Shown here piece by piece: positions 8,084-16,219 of a DNA stretch of 26,998 nt. A program made the translations under genes and the position numbers. The notes under the pieces are model-generated. The model saw only the letters and a program-made list of their open reading frames with translations. It was not told the origin of the DNA and ran no database searches. How positions within the stretch are numbered: the first letter of the stretch is position 1; each line of letters opens with the position of its first letter. The stretch is from Nitrospirota bacterium (GTDB lineage Bacteria > Nitrospirota > Nitrospiria > Nitrospirales > UBA8639): the NCBI GenBank assembly GCA_029865515.1, contig JAOUGQ010000006.1:1-26998 (forward strand). Reading direction: 5' to 3'.

Positions 8084-10990
8084 ATGACTCCTCCACGACT
8101 GCACCTTCCGCTCTCAACCTATCGCCTGCAATTTAACGCCTCGTTCACGTTCCAGGACGCCTCCCGCATTCTTCCCTATTTGTCTCAACTGGGGGTAACG
8201 GACTGTTACGCCTCGCCCTATCTGAAAGCGGCCCCAGGGAGCACTCATGGGTATGACGTCGTCGATCCCACGGGATTAAATCCCGAGATCGGGACGGAAG
8301 CCGATTATCAGGCCTTTATCCAAACTCTCCATCACCATGGCATGGGACATATTCTGGACGTGGTCCCGAATCATATGGGAATTGCCGGGTCGACGAATCT
8401 TTGGTGGCAGGATGTCTTGGAAAATGGCCCTTCTTCCCGTTATGCCACGTTTTTCGATATTGACTGGACGCCGGTGAAGCCGGAATTGGAGAACAAAGTC
8501 CTTCTACCTATTCTCGGGGATCAATACGGCATTGTTCTCGAAAACCAGGAAATCACGCTCAATTATGACGACGGCCAATTCTTCCTTCTCTACTATGACA
8601 ACCGGCTGCCGATTGATCCCTGTACGTGGAATACCATTCTGACCTTTAATCAAGACAAACTGATCCAGAGCCTGGAAGAATCCGATCCACACTTACAGGA
8701 ATACCAAAGCATCATCACCGCCCTCTCCCATTTACCCGGGAGAACCGATACTGATACGGAGCGGGCTGCCGAACGGTACCGGGAAAAAGAAGTGATCCGT
8801 CGACGCCTCTCCTCCGTAATTACAGAAAATTCCCTCCTTCGCAATTTCCTACTGGAGAACATCCGGCTACTCAATGGCATCAAGCATGCCCCACGCAGCT
8901 TTGATGTTCTCGACCAATTAGTGAGTGCTCAAGCCTATCGACTGGCTTATTGGCGGGTAGCCGCTGAAGAAATCAATTACCGGCGGTTTTTTGATATTAA
9001 CCAATTGGCAGCCATACGCATGGAGCAACCTGAGGTTTTCCAGGCTGCCCATCAAAAAATCTTTGAATTGTTGACATCCGGCGCTGTGAATGGCCTGCGG
9101 ATTGATCATGTGGATGGGCTCTACAATCCCCGTGCGTTTCTGGCGCAATGGCAACAATGGGCGATTGAACACTTGGAGGTTCAACCAGATGCACAGGGCC
9201 GCGCACTTTATCTCCTCGTTGAAAAAATCCTGGGCACCGGTGAACGCCTGAGTACCGATTGGCTTTGCCATGGCACTACAGGGTATGACCATCTTGCCGT
9301 GGTCAACCAATTATTCGTCCAGGAAGCGCATCAACGACAAATCGAACAGATCTACAGCCGGTTTACCAAACAGTCCCTCCGCTATGACGATCTGATCTAT
9401 GACTGCAAAAACCTCATCATGACCAGTTCCATGTCAGGGGAAATCAATGCGTTGGGGCATCAGCTCAATGTGCTCTCCGAACGAAACCGGCGCTCACGGG
9501 ACTTCACGCTCAACAGTCTGATCCATGCCATCCGGGAAATCATTGCCTGTTTCCCCGTGTATCGAACATATATCGGACCGGACCCTCTCGAAGCCATGTT
9601 AGATCGCGATCGCGCGTATATTCGGTTAGCTGTCGCACGGGCTAAACGGCGTAATCCCGCCATCAGCAACCTGGTCTTCGATTTTATCCGTGATCTTCTT
9701 TTAAAAATTCCACAGGACTCCCCCGATCTTGATTGGGAGGTGATCCGTCCATTTGTCATGAAATTCCAACAAACGACAAGCCCCGTGACGGCGAAGGGCG
9801 TCGAAGATACGGCCTTTTACATTTACAACCGGCTGACCTCACTGAATGAGGTCGGTGGAGAACCTCAACACTTTGGTGTATCTCTTTCGTCGTTTCATCA
9901 ATACATGCAGGAACGGGCTACCCAATGGCCGTCAAGTCTCTCCTCGACGTCCACCCATGACACCAAACGAAGCGAAGATGTCCGCGCCCGAATCAATGTT
10001 TTGTCCGAACTTCCTTCAGAATGGCGCCAGCATCTCCGAACGTGGAATCGGCTGAATAAAAAAGCCAAGCACACCATTAACGAGCAGCCCGCTCCAAGCT
10101 TGAATGACGAATATCTGATCTACCAGACCCTTCTCGGCGCCTGGCCATTCGGGGCATTCTCGGAACATGTCCACAATCAATTTGTAAAGCGCATCCAGGA
10201 TTACGCCGTTAAAGCCTTTCGAGAAGCGAAAGTCACGACGAGCTGGCTCAATCCCGATGAAGCCTACGAGACGGCAGTTTGCGAATTTCTTTCCCGCATT
10301 CTATCCCTGAGCTCCACGAATGCCTTTCTCCAGGATTTCCTTCCCTTTCAACAACGCCTCGCCGGATACGGCATCTATAATTCTCTGAGTCAGGTACTCA
10401 TTAAAACCCTCGCTCCCGGTGTTCCGGATTTTTATCAGGGCACAGAGCTTTGGGATTTCAGCCTGGTCGACCCGGACAACCGGCAGCCCGTGGATTACCT
10501 CCTCCGGCAAGAGCGGCTGTCCGAATTGCATCATAGGCAAAAAACCACCTCTCCTCTCGATTTTGTCCATGCCTTATTAGAGGATGCGGAAAGCGGCCTT
10601 ATCAAAATGTACCTGACGACGACAGCTCTTCATGTCCGGAAAAGTAATCCTCAACTGTTTTTCGAGGGGGCCTATCTACCTCTGGAGACCAAAGGGGAAC
10701 AGGCGCAGCATGTGTGCGGGTTCATACGCCAGGATCGCACCAATATCTGCCTGATCGTGTTCCCACGATTTCTGACCAGCCTCATTCCCGATCCGGCCAC
10801 CAGGCCTCTGGGCGATTCCGTCTGGGGACAAACCTGGATCACCCTCCCACCGGAAATACCGCACCGCTCCTTTCGAAATATCTTGACCCAAGAAATTGTG
10901 ACTCCACAAAATCTTCCAGGCATGTTAGGATTATCATTAGGAACACTTTTTCAACATTTTCCTTTTGCCCTATTGGAGCCTGTCTCATGA
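8084..10990 (+). CDS. treY: Malto-oligosyltrehalose synthase TreY
   Basis: TreY is an intramolecular transglucosylase that turns the reducing-end glucose of a maltodextrin into an alpha,alpha-1,1-linked trehalosyl end; TreZ then releases trehalose. I chose ATG 8084 (968 aa) because AGGAGG stands at 8075-8080, the glgC stop is just before it, and the protein then begins MTPPRLHLPLSTYRLQF as family members do. The open frame extends further upstream inside glgC but has no support there. GH13_26 motifs are seen: Asp341 in GLRIDHVDGL (nucleophile), Glu380 in LLVEKILG (acid) and Asp626 in STHDTKRSEDVRAR, plus VEDTAFYIYNRL and GVPDFYQGTELWDFSLVDPDNR. The stop overlaps the next start as ATGA. Confidence 0.97.
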   Translation: MTPPRLHLPLSTYRLQFNASFTFQDASRILPYLSQLGVTDCYASPYLKAAPGSTHGYDVVDPTGLNPEIGTEADYQAFIQTLHHHGMGHILDVVPNHMGIAGSTNLWWQDVLENGPSSRYATFFDIDWTPVKPELENKVLLPILGDQYGIVLENQEITLNYDDGQFFLLYYDNRLPIDPCTWNTILTFNQDKLIQSLEESDPHLQEYQSIITALSHLPGRTDTDTERAAERYREKEVIRRRLSSVITENSLLRNFLLENIRLLNGIKHAPRSFDVLDQLVSAQAYRLAYWRVAAEEINYRRFFDINQLAAIRMEQPEVFQAAHQKIFELLTSGAVNGLRIDHVDGLYNPRAFLAQWQQWAIEHLEVQPDAQGRALYLLVEKILGTGERLSTDWLCHGTTGYDHLAVVNQLFVQEAHQRQIEQIYSRFTKQSLRYDDLIYDCKNLIMTSSMSGEINALGHQLNVLSERNRRSRDFTLNSLIHAIREIIACFPVYRTYIGPDPLEAMLDRDRAYIRLAVARAKRRNPAISNLVFDFIRDLLLKIPQDSPDLDWEVIRPFVMKFQQTTSPVTAKGVEDTAFYIYNRLTSLNEVGGEPQHFGVSLSSFHQYMQERATQWPSSLSSTSTHDTKRSEDVRARINVLSELPSEWRQHLRTWNRLNKKAKHTINEQPAPSLNDEYLIYQTLLGAWPFGAFSEHVHNQFVKRIQDYAVKAFREAKVTTSWLNPDEAYETAVCEFLSRILSLSSTNAFLQDFLPFQQRLAGYGIYNSLSQVLIKTLAPGVPDFYQGTELWDFSLVDPDNRQPVDYLLRQERLSELHHRQKTTSPLDFVHALLEDAESGLIKMYLTTTALHVRKSNPQLFFEGAYLPLETKGEQAQHVCGFIRQDRTNICLIVFPRFLTSLIPDPATRPLGDSVWGQTWITLPPEIPHRSFRNILTQEIVTPQNLPGMLGLSLGTLFQHFPFALLEPVS

Positions 10991-11250
10991 CTATGAGCAA
11001 ACTGAACACGGTGCACACTTCTGAGCCTGAAACGAACGCTGATCAATCCACAACACCTCAGGGAGAGTTGGGGTGGGAAGGACATGTTCATTTTTCTGAA
11101 GATGTTCCATTATGGAAACGGGTTCTGGACACATGTCCTGAATTACGCACGGGATTATCCTATAGTCTCATCTTTGCCTCTGGAGTTCTCTTGGGAGGGG
11201 CGATTATGGCCATGATAGCCGCATCGAAAGATCAGCAGGTACGTTCATAA
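10987..11250 (+). CDS. Small single-pass membrane protein, family not recognised
   Basis: This 87-aa protein starts at an ATG overlapping the treY stop (ATGA), with GGAG 8 nt upstream at 10975-10978. A second ATG two codons later is possible. The first ~45 residues are polar and acidic (MTMSKLNTVHTSEPETNADQ...). A hydrophobic, glycine-rich stretch at about residues 57-80 (SYSLIFASGVLLGGAIMAMI) is very likely a membrane helix, and a short polar tail follows. The open frame extends upstream into treY, but coupling to the treY stop and the SD support this start. The next gene, ytxH-like, also encodes a one-helix membrane protein with a similar GxLLGxG core, so the two may work together. I do not recognise the family and assign no function. 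Confidence 0.7.
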   Translation: MTMSKLNTVHTSEPETNADQSTTPQGELGWEGHVHFSEDVPLWKRVLDTCPELRTGLSYSLIFASGVLLGGAIMAMIAASKDQQVRS

Positions 11251-11287
11251 CTACAGACTTATACGCTTATTAAGGAGGAATTTCACG

Positions 11288-11596
11288 ATGGAGGAGCACA
11301 CAACGCAAGGCGATTCAAGTTGGGTCAATACTTTTGTGTTCATTGCCGGATTTCTCTTAGGAGCCGGGACGGCCATACTCCTGACGCCTGAGACAGGATC
11401 TCAGTTGCGCAATAGATTGGCACGAGGTGCTAAAACCGCGCAGGACGAATTTTCCGATATGGCTTCTCAAACAAAAGAAGCCATGCATGCCTGGTCTGAA
11501 GAAACAAAGAAAACCATGAAACAGGCCGCTACTCGAGTCAATTCAGCTCTCGATGCCACCAAACAGGCCGTTAAAACTGAATCCTTCGACGATTAA
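11288..11596 (+). CDS. YtxH-like (gas-vesicle/stress-associated) small membrane protein
   Basis: This is a 102-aa protein with one N-terminal membrane helix (about residues 12-31, VNTFVFIAGFLLGAGTAILL). It is followed by the TPETGSQLRNRL signature of the YtxH family and then by a long, charged amphipathic helical tail (residues 40-100) rich in Lys, Glu and Ala. YtxH-type proteins occur in general-stress operons in Firmicutes and in many other bacteria; their biochemical role is not established. AGGAGG at 11274-11279 lies 8 nt before the ATG. Its place after treY and the 87-aa protein fits an osmotic or stress-related unit, but that is inference. Confidence 0.85.
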   Translation: MEEHTTQGDSSWVNTFVFIAGFLLGAGTAILLTPETGSQLRNRLARGAKTAQDEFSDMASQTKEAMHAWSEETKKTMKQAATRVNSALDATKQAVKTESFDD

Positions 11597-11627
11597 TTCA
11601 CCCGCTGCCTTCTTCAAACCCAATTCG

Positions 11628-11646
11628 AGGGGGAGATTGTCCCCTT
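11628..11646 (+). terminator. Stem-loop 3' of ytxH-like gene (weak terminator candidate)
   Basis: AGGGGGA and TCCCCTT can pair (7 bp, one G-T) around a GATTG loop, 31 bp after the ytxH stop. There is no T-run behind it, so intrinsic termination is doubtful. Confidence 0.3.
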
Positions 11647-11713
11647 CACAGTCCTAGCTATGACGCTATCTCTCGTAGATGCCCGACTCCAGGCCTTTCC
11701 TATTTTTTGATAG

Positions 11714-11733
11714 AGGGGGAGGGTTCTCCCCCT
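11714..11733. repeat. Perfect 8-bp inverted repeat before the CDF gene
   Basis: AGGGGGAG and CTCCCCCT flank a GGTT loop, forming a very stable hairpin 43 bp before the CDF start. A similar but weaker hairpin lies 68 bp upstream (11628-11646). It could be a terminator of the preceding unit (a T6 run lies just before it, not after) or an mRNA leader structure. Confidence 0.55.
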
Positions 11734-11776
11734 TCATCCCTTGTCCAGACCTTGAAATCGTGCGAGACTCCATGGC

Positions 11777-12733
11777 ATGACTCGTCCGGATTCAATCCCC
11801 TCGCCGCTTACCTTCCGCCTCAAGCTTGGACTTGTCCTGAATGGGATTATTATTCTGGCCGAATTCATCGGAGGCTATTTCACCAATAGCCTCGGGTTGA
11901 TGAGCGATGCCGGGCACAATCTGATCGATCAAGGCTCGCTCTTATTAGCGTTGTATGCTCATATCCTGGCCGCTCAACCCGCCACGGAACATCGGACCTT
12001 TGGCTACCATCGTGCCGGAACCATCGCTGCCTTCCTGAATAGCCTTCTCTTGATTATTACAGGAATGATTATCGGGGTTATTGCCCTGAACCGGATGTTT
12101 TCACCGGTTGAGGTTCCCGGCTTTTGGGTCATGGGCATCGCTGGAATCAGCTTGATCGCCAACCTGGCCGTGGCCCTCTTATTGCGCAAGGGAGCCGAGG
12201 AGGACCTTAATATTCGAGGGGCATTTCTGCATATGGTGATGGATGCCTGGATGTCCCTCGGCGTCATCGTCTGCGGGTTGGGTATGGCCTTGACCGGCCT
12301 TACGATTTTGGATCCCTTGATAAGCCTGGTCTTGGTAATGGTCATTACGAAAGGCAGTTGGCCACTCTTTCATGAATCACTGGATATTTTATTGGAATCA
12401 ACCCCCCGTCACGTCAATACCTCTGATATTGTGACCACCATCGAATGCATTCCCGGTGTCAAAAAAGTTCATGATTTGCATATCTGGTCTGTTGAACCCC
12501 GCATTGTGATGTTGACATGTCACGTGTTGGTGGACACCCAAACCGTTCCCGATAAAGACCAACTTCTGCAACCTATACAATCAACACTCTCTTCGAAGTT
12601 TGGTATTCATCACTTAACCTTACAGTTGGAAACCGAATGTCCGGAGACGGAGGACTTGCATTGCAATCTCAGCTACCTCACGAACGGGTCATCGGCCAAA
12701 GACCCAATCCTTCCTCATCTCCACCATCATTAA
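11777..12733 (+). CDS. Cation diffusion facilitator (CDF) family divalent-metal exporter
   Basis: This is an inner-membrane transporter that exchanges protons for Zn2+ or a similar cation. The 318-aa protein has the usual six membrane helices and a cytoplasmic C-terminal domain. The transport-site residues are visible as paired HxxxD motifs: His47/Asp51 in SDAGHNLID and His152/Asp156 in HMVMDAW. The intervening HRTFGYHRAGTIAAFLNSLLL segment is typical of the ZitB/CzcD branch. The C-terminal domain has IPGVKKVHDLHIWSVEP, a CDF dimer-domain hallmark, and the chain ends in a His cluster (LPHLHHH) that may bind metal. The start at 11777 has no clear SD. The last 4 bp overlap the convergent PAP2 gene. 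The metal is not predictable with confidence; zinc is the likeliest. Confidence 0.92.
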   Translation: MTRPDSIPSPLTFRLKLGLVLNGIIILAEFIGGYFTNSLGLMSDAGHNLIDQGSLLLALYAHILAAQPATEHRTFGYHRAGTIAAFLNSLLLIITGMIIGVIALNRMFSPVEVPGFWVMGIAGISLIANLAVALLLRKGAEEDLNIRGAFLHMVMDAWMSLGVIVCGLGMALTGLTILDPLISLVLVMVITKGSWPLFHESLDILLESTPRHVNTSDIVTTIECIPGVKKVHDLHIWSVEPRIVMLTCHVLVDTQTVPDKDQLLQPIQSTLSSKFGIHHLTLQLETECPETEDLHCNLSYLTNGSSAKDPILPHLHHH

Positions 12734-13272
12734 TCCGGAAGGGACTTCCTTCGAAACACCTGTGTCTTGATCAAGAAACCCACCCCACCTCCTAATAGGG
12801 CCCCAAGGGCAACTCCGACTAAAACATCTGTGACATAATGGGCTCCAAGATAGACTCGTGATAATCCAATCAGACCCAGAAACGGCCACAGTATCCACCC
12901 CATGGCAGGATAGAGCATAACTAAAAAAGTGACGACTGTGCCCGAATTCATCGCGTGATTGGACGGCATACTGAATGATCCTCCACATCCGACTAATTCA
13001 TGAATATGAGCTAGAACCTGGCAGGGCCGAGGGCGGCCAATGAACAGTTTCAATTGGCCGCCAAGCAGATCACTGATGCCAATGAGGAGCACTAAACACG
13101 GCACCGCTATTTTTGCCTCTCCCCATTTCGTCCACCCCCAATACCCCACTAACACGATGCCTGGAATCAATAGGTTGCTTTCCTGGGATACTTGAAACAT
13201 CAGCCAATCCAAGGCAGCAACTTGGCCAGCCCAAGCATTAATGTGAGCAAACCATACTTCATCCACATTCAT
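12730..13272 (-). CDS. PAP2-family membrane phosphatase (undecaprenyl-PP or lipid phosphatase type)
   Basis: The 180-aa protein is a multi-pass membrane protein with the three PAP2 acid-phosphatase signatures. They are K75-x6-R82P (KLFIGRPRP), PSNH at 103-106 (the catalytic His106 preceded by Asn instead of the commoner Gly) and SR-x5-H-x3-D at 138-149 (SRVYLGAHYVTD). Family members remove phosphate from isoprenoid pyrophosphate carriers, phosphatidic acid or lipid A at the outer face of the inner membrane; the substrate cannot be told from the sequence. A GAGGGAC SD-like sequence precedes ATG 13272. It is divergent from tatD and convergent with the CDF gene, overlapping it by 4 bp. Confidence 0.9.
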   Translation of the reverse strand: MNVDEVWFAHINAWAGQVAALDWLMFQVSQESNLLIPGIVLVGYWGWTKWGEAKIAVPCLVLLIGISDLLGGQLKLFIGRPRPCQVLAHIHELVGCGGSFSMPSNHAMNSGTVVTFLVMLYPAMGWILWPFLGLIGLSRVYLGAHYVTDVLVGVALGALLGGGVGFLIKTQVFRRKSLPD

Positions 13273-13379
13273 AGTTGTCCCTCAACATTTCCACGCCCTG
13301 CCAAGTGGTACACGCCATGCTCTGCGAGGTGCACGAATGGTATGGTAAGATACCCTCTTCACGAAAAAGGATTTTATCG

Positions 13380-14162
13380 ATGCTCATCGACACCCATGTA
13401 CATTTAGACGATCCCCGTTATGATGCAGACTGGGAAGCCATGTTTCAACGTGCACAGGAAGCCGGCGTTGAGAGATTTATCACCATTGGATGCGATCTTT
13501 CCACAAGCTTTTCCGCGGTTCGATTAGCGACAGAGCGAGTTCATGTGTATGCCACCATCGGCGTGCATCCCCACGAGGTGAAACGGATTGAATCCAACTG
13601 GTATACGGAATTGAGCCATCTAGCTCAACAGCCGAAGGTCGTGGCCTTCGGGGAGATCGGTCTGGATTATCATTATGATCACTCTCCACGAGACGTCCAG
13701 CGCCAACGATTTCGTGAACAAATCGGACTCGCGCAATCACTCAAGCTTCCCCTCGTGATTCACACACGCGAAGCGCAAGACGATACAATGGCCATCCTGC
13801 GGGAAGAACAGGCTGAAAGGTCTGGAGGCGTCTTTCATTGTTTCTCGGAGGATCTCTCGTTCGCCAAACAGGCCTTGGATCTGGGATTTTATCTTTCGTT
13901 TTCCGGGATCATCACATTTCGAAATGCGACTCAATTACGTGAGGTGATTCGCTCCGTTCCCGATGACCGGTTGCTCATTGAAACAGACGCGCCTTACCTG
14001 ACTCCCATGCCTTTTCGAGGGAAACGAAACGAATCGGCCTATGTCACTTACGTCGCGAAACAGATTGCGGAATTAAAATATGGGGACTCTTCAACAGGAC
14101 TTACCCGTGTAGCCGAACTGACCACCAACAATGCCCGTCGACTCTTCAATATTTCTTCATGA
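13380..14162 (+). CDS. tatD: TatD-family metal-dependent deoxyribonuclease
   Basis: This is a cytoplasmic TIM-barrel hydrolase of the amidohydrolase superfamily, known in E. coli TatD as a 3'->5' exonuclease and AP-type DNase active in DNA repair. I chose ATG 13380 (260 aa) because AAGGA lies 8 nt upstream and the protein then opens with the metal motif HxH (MLIDTHVHLDD). The frame is open upstream to 13275 but those codons have no family match. Further ligands are seen in FGEIGLDYHYD (Glu), VIHTREAQDD, FHCFSED and the final LIETDAPYLTPMPFRGKRNE (Asp). Its 3' end overlaps the convergent NYN gene by 17 bp. Confidence 0.94.
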   Translation: MLIDTHVHLDDPRYDADWEAMFQRAQEAGVERFITIGCDLSTSFSAVRLATERVHVYATIGVHPHEVKRIESNWYTELSHLAQQPKVVAFGEIGLDYHYDHSPRDVQRQRFREQIGLAQSLKLPLVIHTREAQDDTMAILREEQAERSGGVFHCFSEDLSFAKQALDLGFYLSFSGIITFRNATQLREVIRSVPDDRLLIETDAPYLTPMPFRGKRNESAYVTYVAKQIAELKYGDSSTGLTRVAELTTNNARRLFNISS

Positions 14163-14691
14163 TTCGATTGCGCTGTCGCAATTTTTTGGGAAGTTTTCGA
14201 GGATTACCCTTTTTCTCTTTTGAGCGGGCTGGCACTTGATCGACATCTTTTTGTGGCCCTTCCCCACTCGCCCGGCTCACCCTTGATTCTTGAGAATTAC
14301 CCGGATTCAGGCGTCCCATGAATTCTTGAGACCGGATCGAAAAGGCCCCAAAAGCTTTCGCGACATTAATGACCTCAAGATCCGATGAAACCACTGCCGT
14401 CTCTTTCCCATGAGTACGAATGAGATGTTGAATCACCTGGTCAGCTTGCTCGCCCTGACCGGTATAGATAACGGTCACACCGGCACGATGGGTGATCTGG
14501 TGGGCATTTCCTGTTTGTTGCCAAGCATCAAAAACCAGCGTAGTTGGACAACGGAGCCTTTGGGCATACAAACCTACACGAACAATGAACTCTTCACGAA
14601 GATGCTCCCCCTTGTCGACTACCCGATGGGGTGGAAGACCCATTGCTCCCAACACATTATATCCATCGATGATCAAATGCTTGTGTGCCAA
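14146..14691 (-). CDS. YacP-like NYN-domain (PIN-like) ribonuclease
   Basis: This is a 181-aa protein with the NYN fold of the YacP/DUF901 family, to which Bacillus Rae1, a ribosome-associated mRNA endonuclease, belongs. The metal-site Asp in IIDGYNVLGAMG opens the domain. FDAWQQTG, the GQGEQADQVI stretch and VSSDLEVINVAKAFGA supply the other acidic positions (domain about residues 1-125). Residues 127-181 form a low-complexity tail that ends strongly basic (KKGNPRKLPKKLRQRNRIMKKY), plausibly an RNA or ribosome contact. The start at 14691 lies 134 bp from the divergent amidase start. The nuclease role is inferred from the family only. Confidence 0.88.
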   Translation of the reverse strand: MAHKHLIIDGYNVLGAMGLPPHRVVDKGEHLREEFIVRVGLYAQRLRCPTTLVFDAWQQTGNAHQITHRAGVTVIYTGQGEQADQVIQHLIRTHGKETAVVSSDLEVINVAKAFGAFSIRSQEFMGRLNPGNSQESRVSRASGEGPQKDVDQVPARSKEKKGNPRKLPKKLRQRNRIMKKY

Positions 14692-14825
14692 TGCCCTTCC
14701 CTTTCTTGAAACACACCAGACGCCCGTATGGGTTCAGTCTACCTTTAACGAGACATGCTTCGAAAGCACTTCTCTTGACAAGAAGGCCATCATCTGCGAA
14801 AAAAGAAAGGAATGGCTTAACCGGC

Positions 14826-16079
14826 ATGCCCTCCACTCGAATGGTATTCCTTTATTCTTGCATAAGCCTGTTTTTGCTGGCTTTATCTCTTCCTGTTATG
14901 GGAGGAGAGATAGGGCCTCGACCTCACTCCTGGGTAGAAACTCCCCCATTTCTGCATCTCATTGCTAATCCACCATCTTCTACCACAATCCGCAACATTC
15001 GGGCTCACCGCCATAATAAATATACCCGGGTTGTGCTAGATCTGACCCGCCCCGTCCAGCCAGCTCCACAGGACCATCGAACAACAACAGAATTTCAACT
15101 TGAACTTCCCAGCACTCAATTAGCCACTGATGCTATAGCCAAATCAACGGCTGATTCATTTCCACTCAAATTGGATCTCTCCACAACTTCATCGGGATCC
15201 ATCCTTCTCACGATACCGATCGAAGGGTGGAGAAGCTACAAATGGTATCTCCTCCAGAATCCCGCTCGCGTCGTTCTCGACTTGTATCCCGCACCTGCCA
15301 CGGCAACTAACGCCAAATCGTCTGCTGGCGGCGAACCTCCTCCTCAACCTTCTCGCGTGGAACCCCCTCCACCTCAGCCTCCCCCGGTCACGAAAAAAGA
15401 TCTGGTGATCGTGATTGATCCGGGCCATGGAGGAAAGGACCCTGGGGCCTTGGGACGCAAAGGCACAAGAGAAAAGGATGTGGTCTTAACTATTGCGAAT
15501 CATTTGCGAGATCTTCTCACCCAGGAAGGCTCCACGAAAGTCCTCATGACTCGAGAAACCGATGTCTTCGTGGAATTGGAGGACCGGGCAAAATTCGCAA
15601 ATACCCACAAAGCCGATCTCTTTGTCTCGATTCACATCAACTCCCATCCCCAAACTTCGGTGAAAGGGATGGAACTCTATCATTTTGGTGAAGCCAGCGA
15701 CCCACGAGCCCTTGCCGTGGCCGCGAGGGAAAATGGTACTCCCCTTGAGAAAGATGCGGCCCCTTGGCAGTTTATTCTTGCCGACAAACTCAATGACAAA
15801 AAAATCGACGATTCACGGGAATTAGCATGGACGACCAAAAAATCCCTGGTGAAATTTATGAATTCTTATTATAAAATCAACGATCATGGAGTCAAAACGG
15901 CTCCATTCTTTGTGCTCCGAATGACCACCATGCCTGCCATTTTGGCCGAAATTGCCTTTATCTCCAATCCTACCGAGGAAAAGCTGTTGCAAAGCCCAAC
16001 CTACCAAAAACGAATGGCCGAGGGCATATTTAACGGACTTCAATCCTATATCACCCCCTTACAAACTGCTTCCCGATAG
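14826..16079 (+). CDS. AMIN-domain N-acetylmuramoyl-L-alanine amidase (AmiC-type)
   Basis: This is a secreted zinc hydrolase that cuts the amide bond between MurNAc and the stem peptide, usually in daughter-cell separation. From ATG 14826 it has 417 aa. A signal peptide (about residues 6-28, MVFLYSCISLFLLALSLPVMG) is followed by an AMIN domain (about 55-155, RNIRAHRHNKYTRVVLDL). A Pro-rich linker (about 160-185) and the Amidase_3 domain (190-415) complete it. The zinc and catalytic residues are His201 (DPGHGG), Glu216 (REKDV), His270 (SIHINS) and Glu375 (LAEIAF). The frame is open back to 14685, but a start there would bury the signal sequence behind 47 basic residues. ATG 14841 is another possible start. 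No strong SD settles the choice. Confidence 0.92.
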   Translation: MPSTRMVFLYSCISLFLLALSLPVMGGEIGPRPHSWVETPPFLHLIANPPSSTTIRNIRAHRHNKYTRVVLDLTRPVQPAPQDHRTTTEFQLELPSTQLATDAIAKSTADSFPLKLDLSTTSSGSILLTIPIEGWRSYKWYLLQNPARVVLDLYPAPATATNAKSSAGGEPPPQPSRVEPPPPQPPPVTKKDLVIVIDPGHGGKDPGALGRKGTREKDVVLTIANHLRDLLTQEGSTKVLMTRETDVFVELEDRAKFANTHKADLFVSIHINSHPQTSVKGMELYHFGEASDPRALAVAARENGTPLEKDAAPWQFILADKLNDKKIDDSRELAWTTKKSLVKFMNSYYKINDHGVKTAPFFVLRMTTMPAILAEIAFISNPTEEKLLQSPTYQKRMAEGIFNGLQSYITPLQTASR

Positions 16080-16219
16080 CCAGGAGAGGAGCCACCCCCT
16101 TTTGGCTTCCACGCTCCCACGCGTTCCATGATGGTCGCCTCACACTCATCTCAGGATTTCAAGACACATTTCGTCACCATGCCTTGGACCAATTAGCTAT
16201 CCTCATCCCCTTTTGATTT

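Noticed and set aside
10714..10986. Upstream extension of the 87-aa protein inside treY
   Set aside because: It overlaps conserved treY coding sequence in another frame, and ATG 10987 has its own SD and an ATGA overlap.
14685..14825. Upstream start for the AMIN amidase
   Set aside because: It would add 47 basic residues before a clear signal peptide and run into the divergent NYN gene start.
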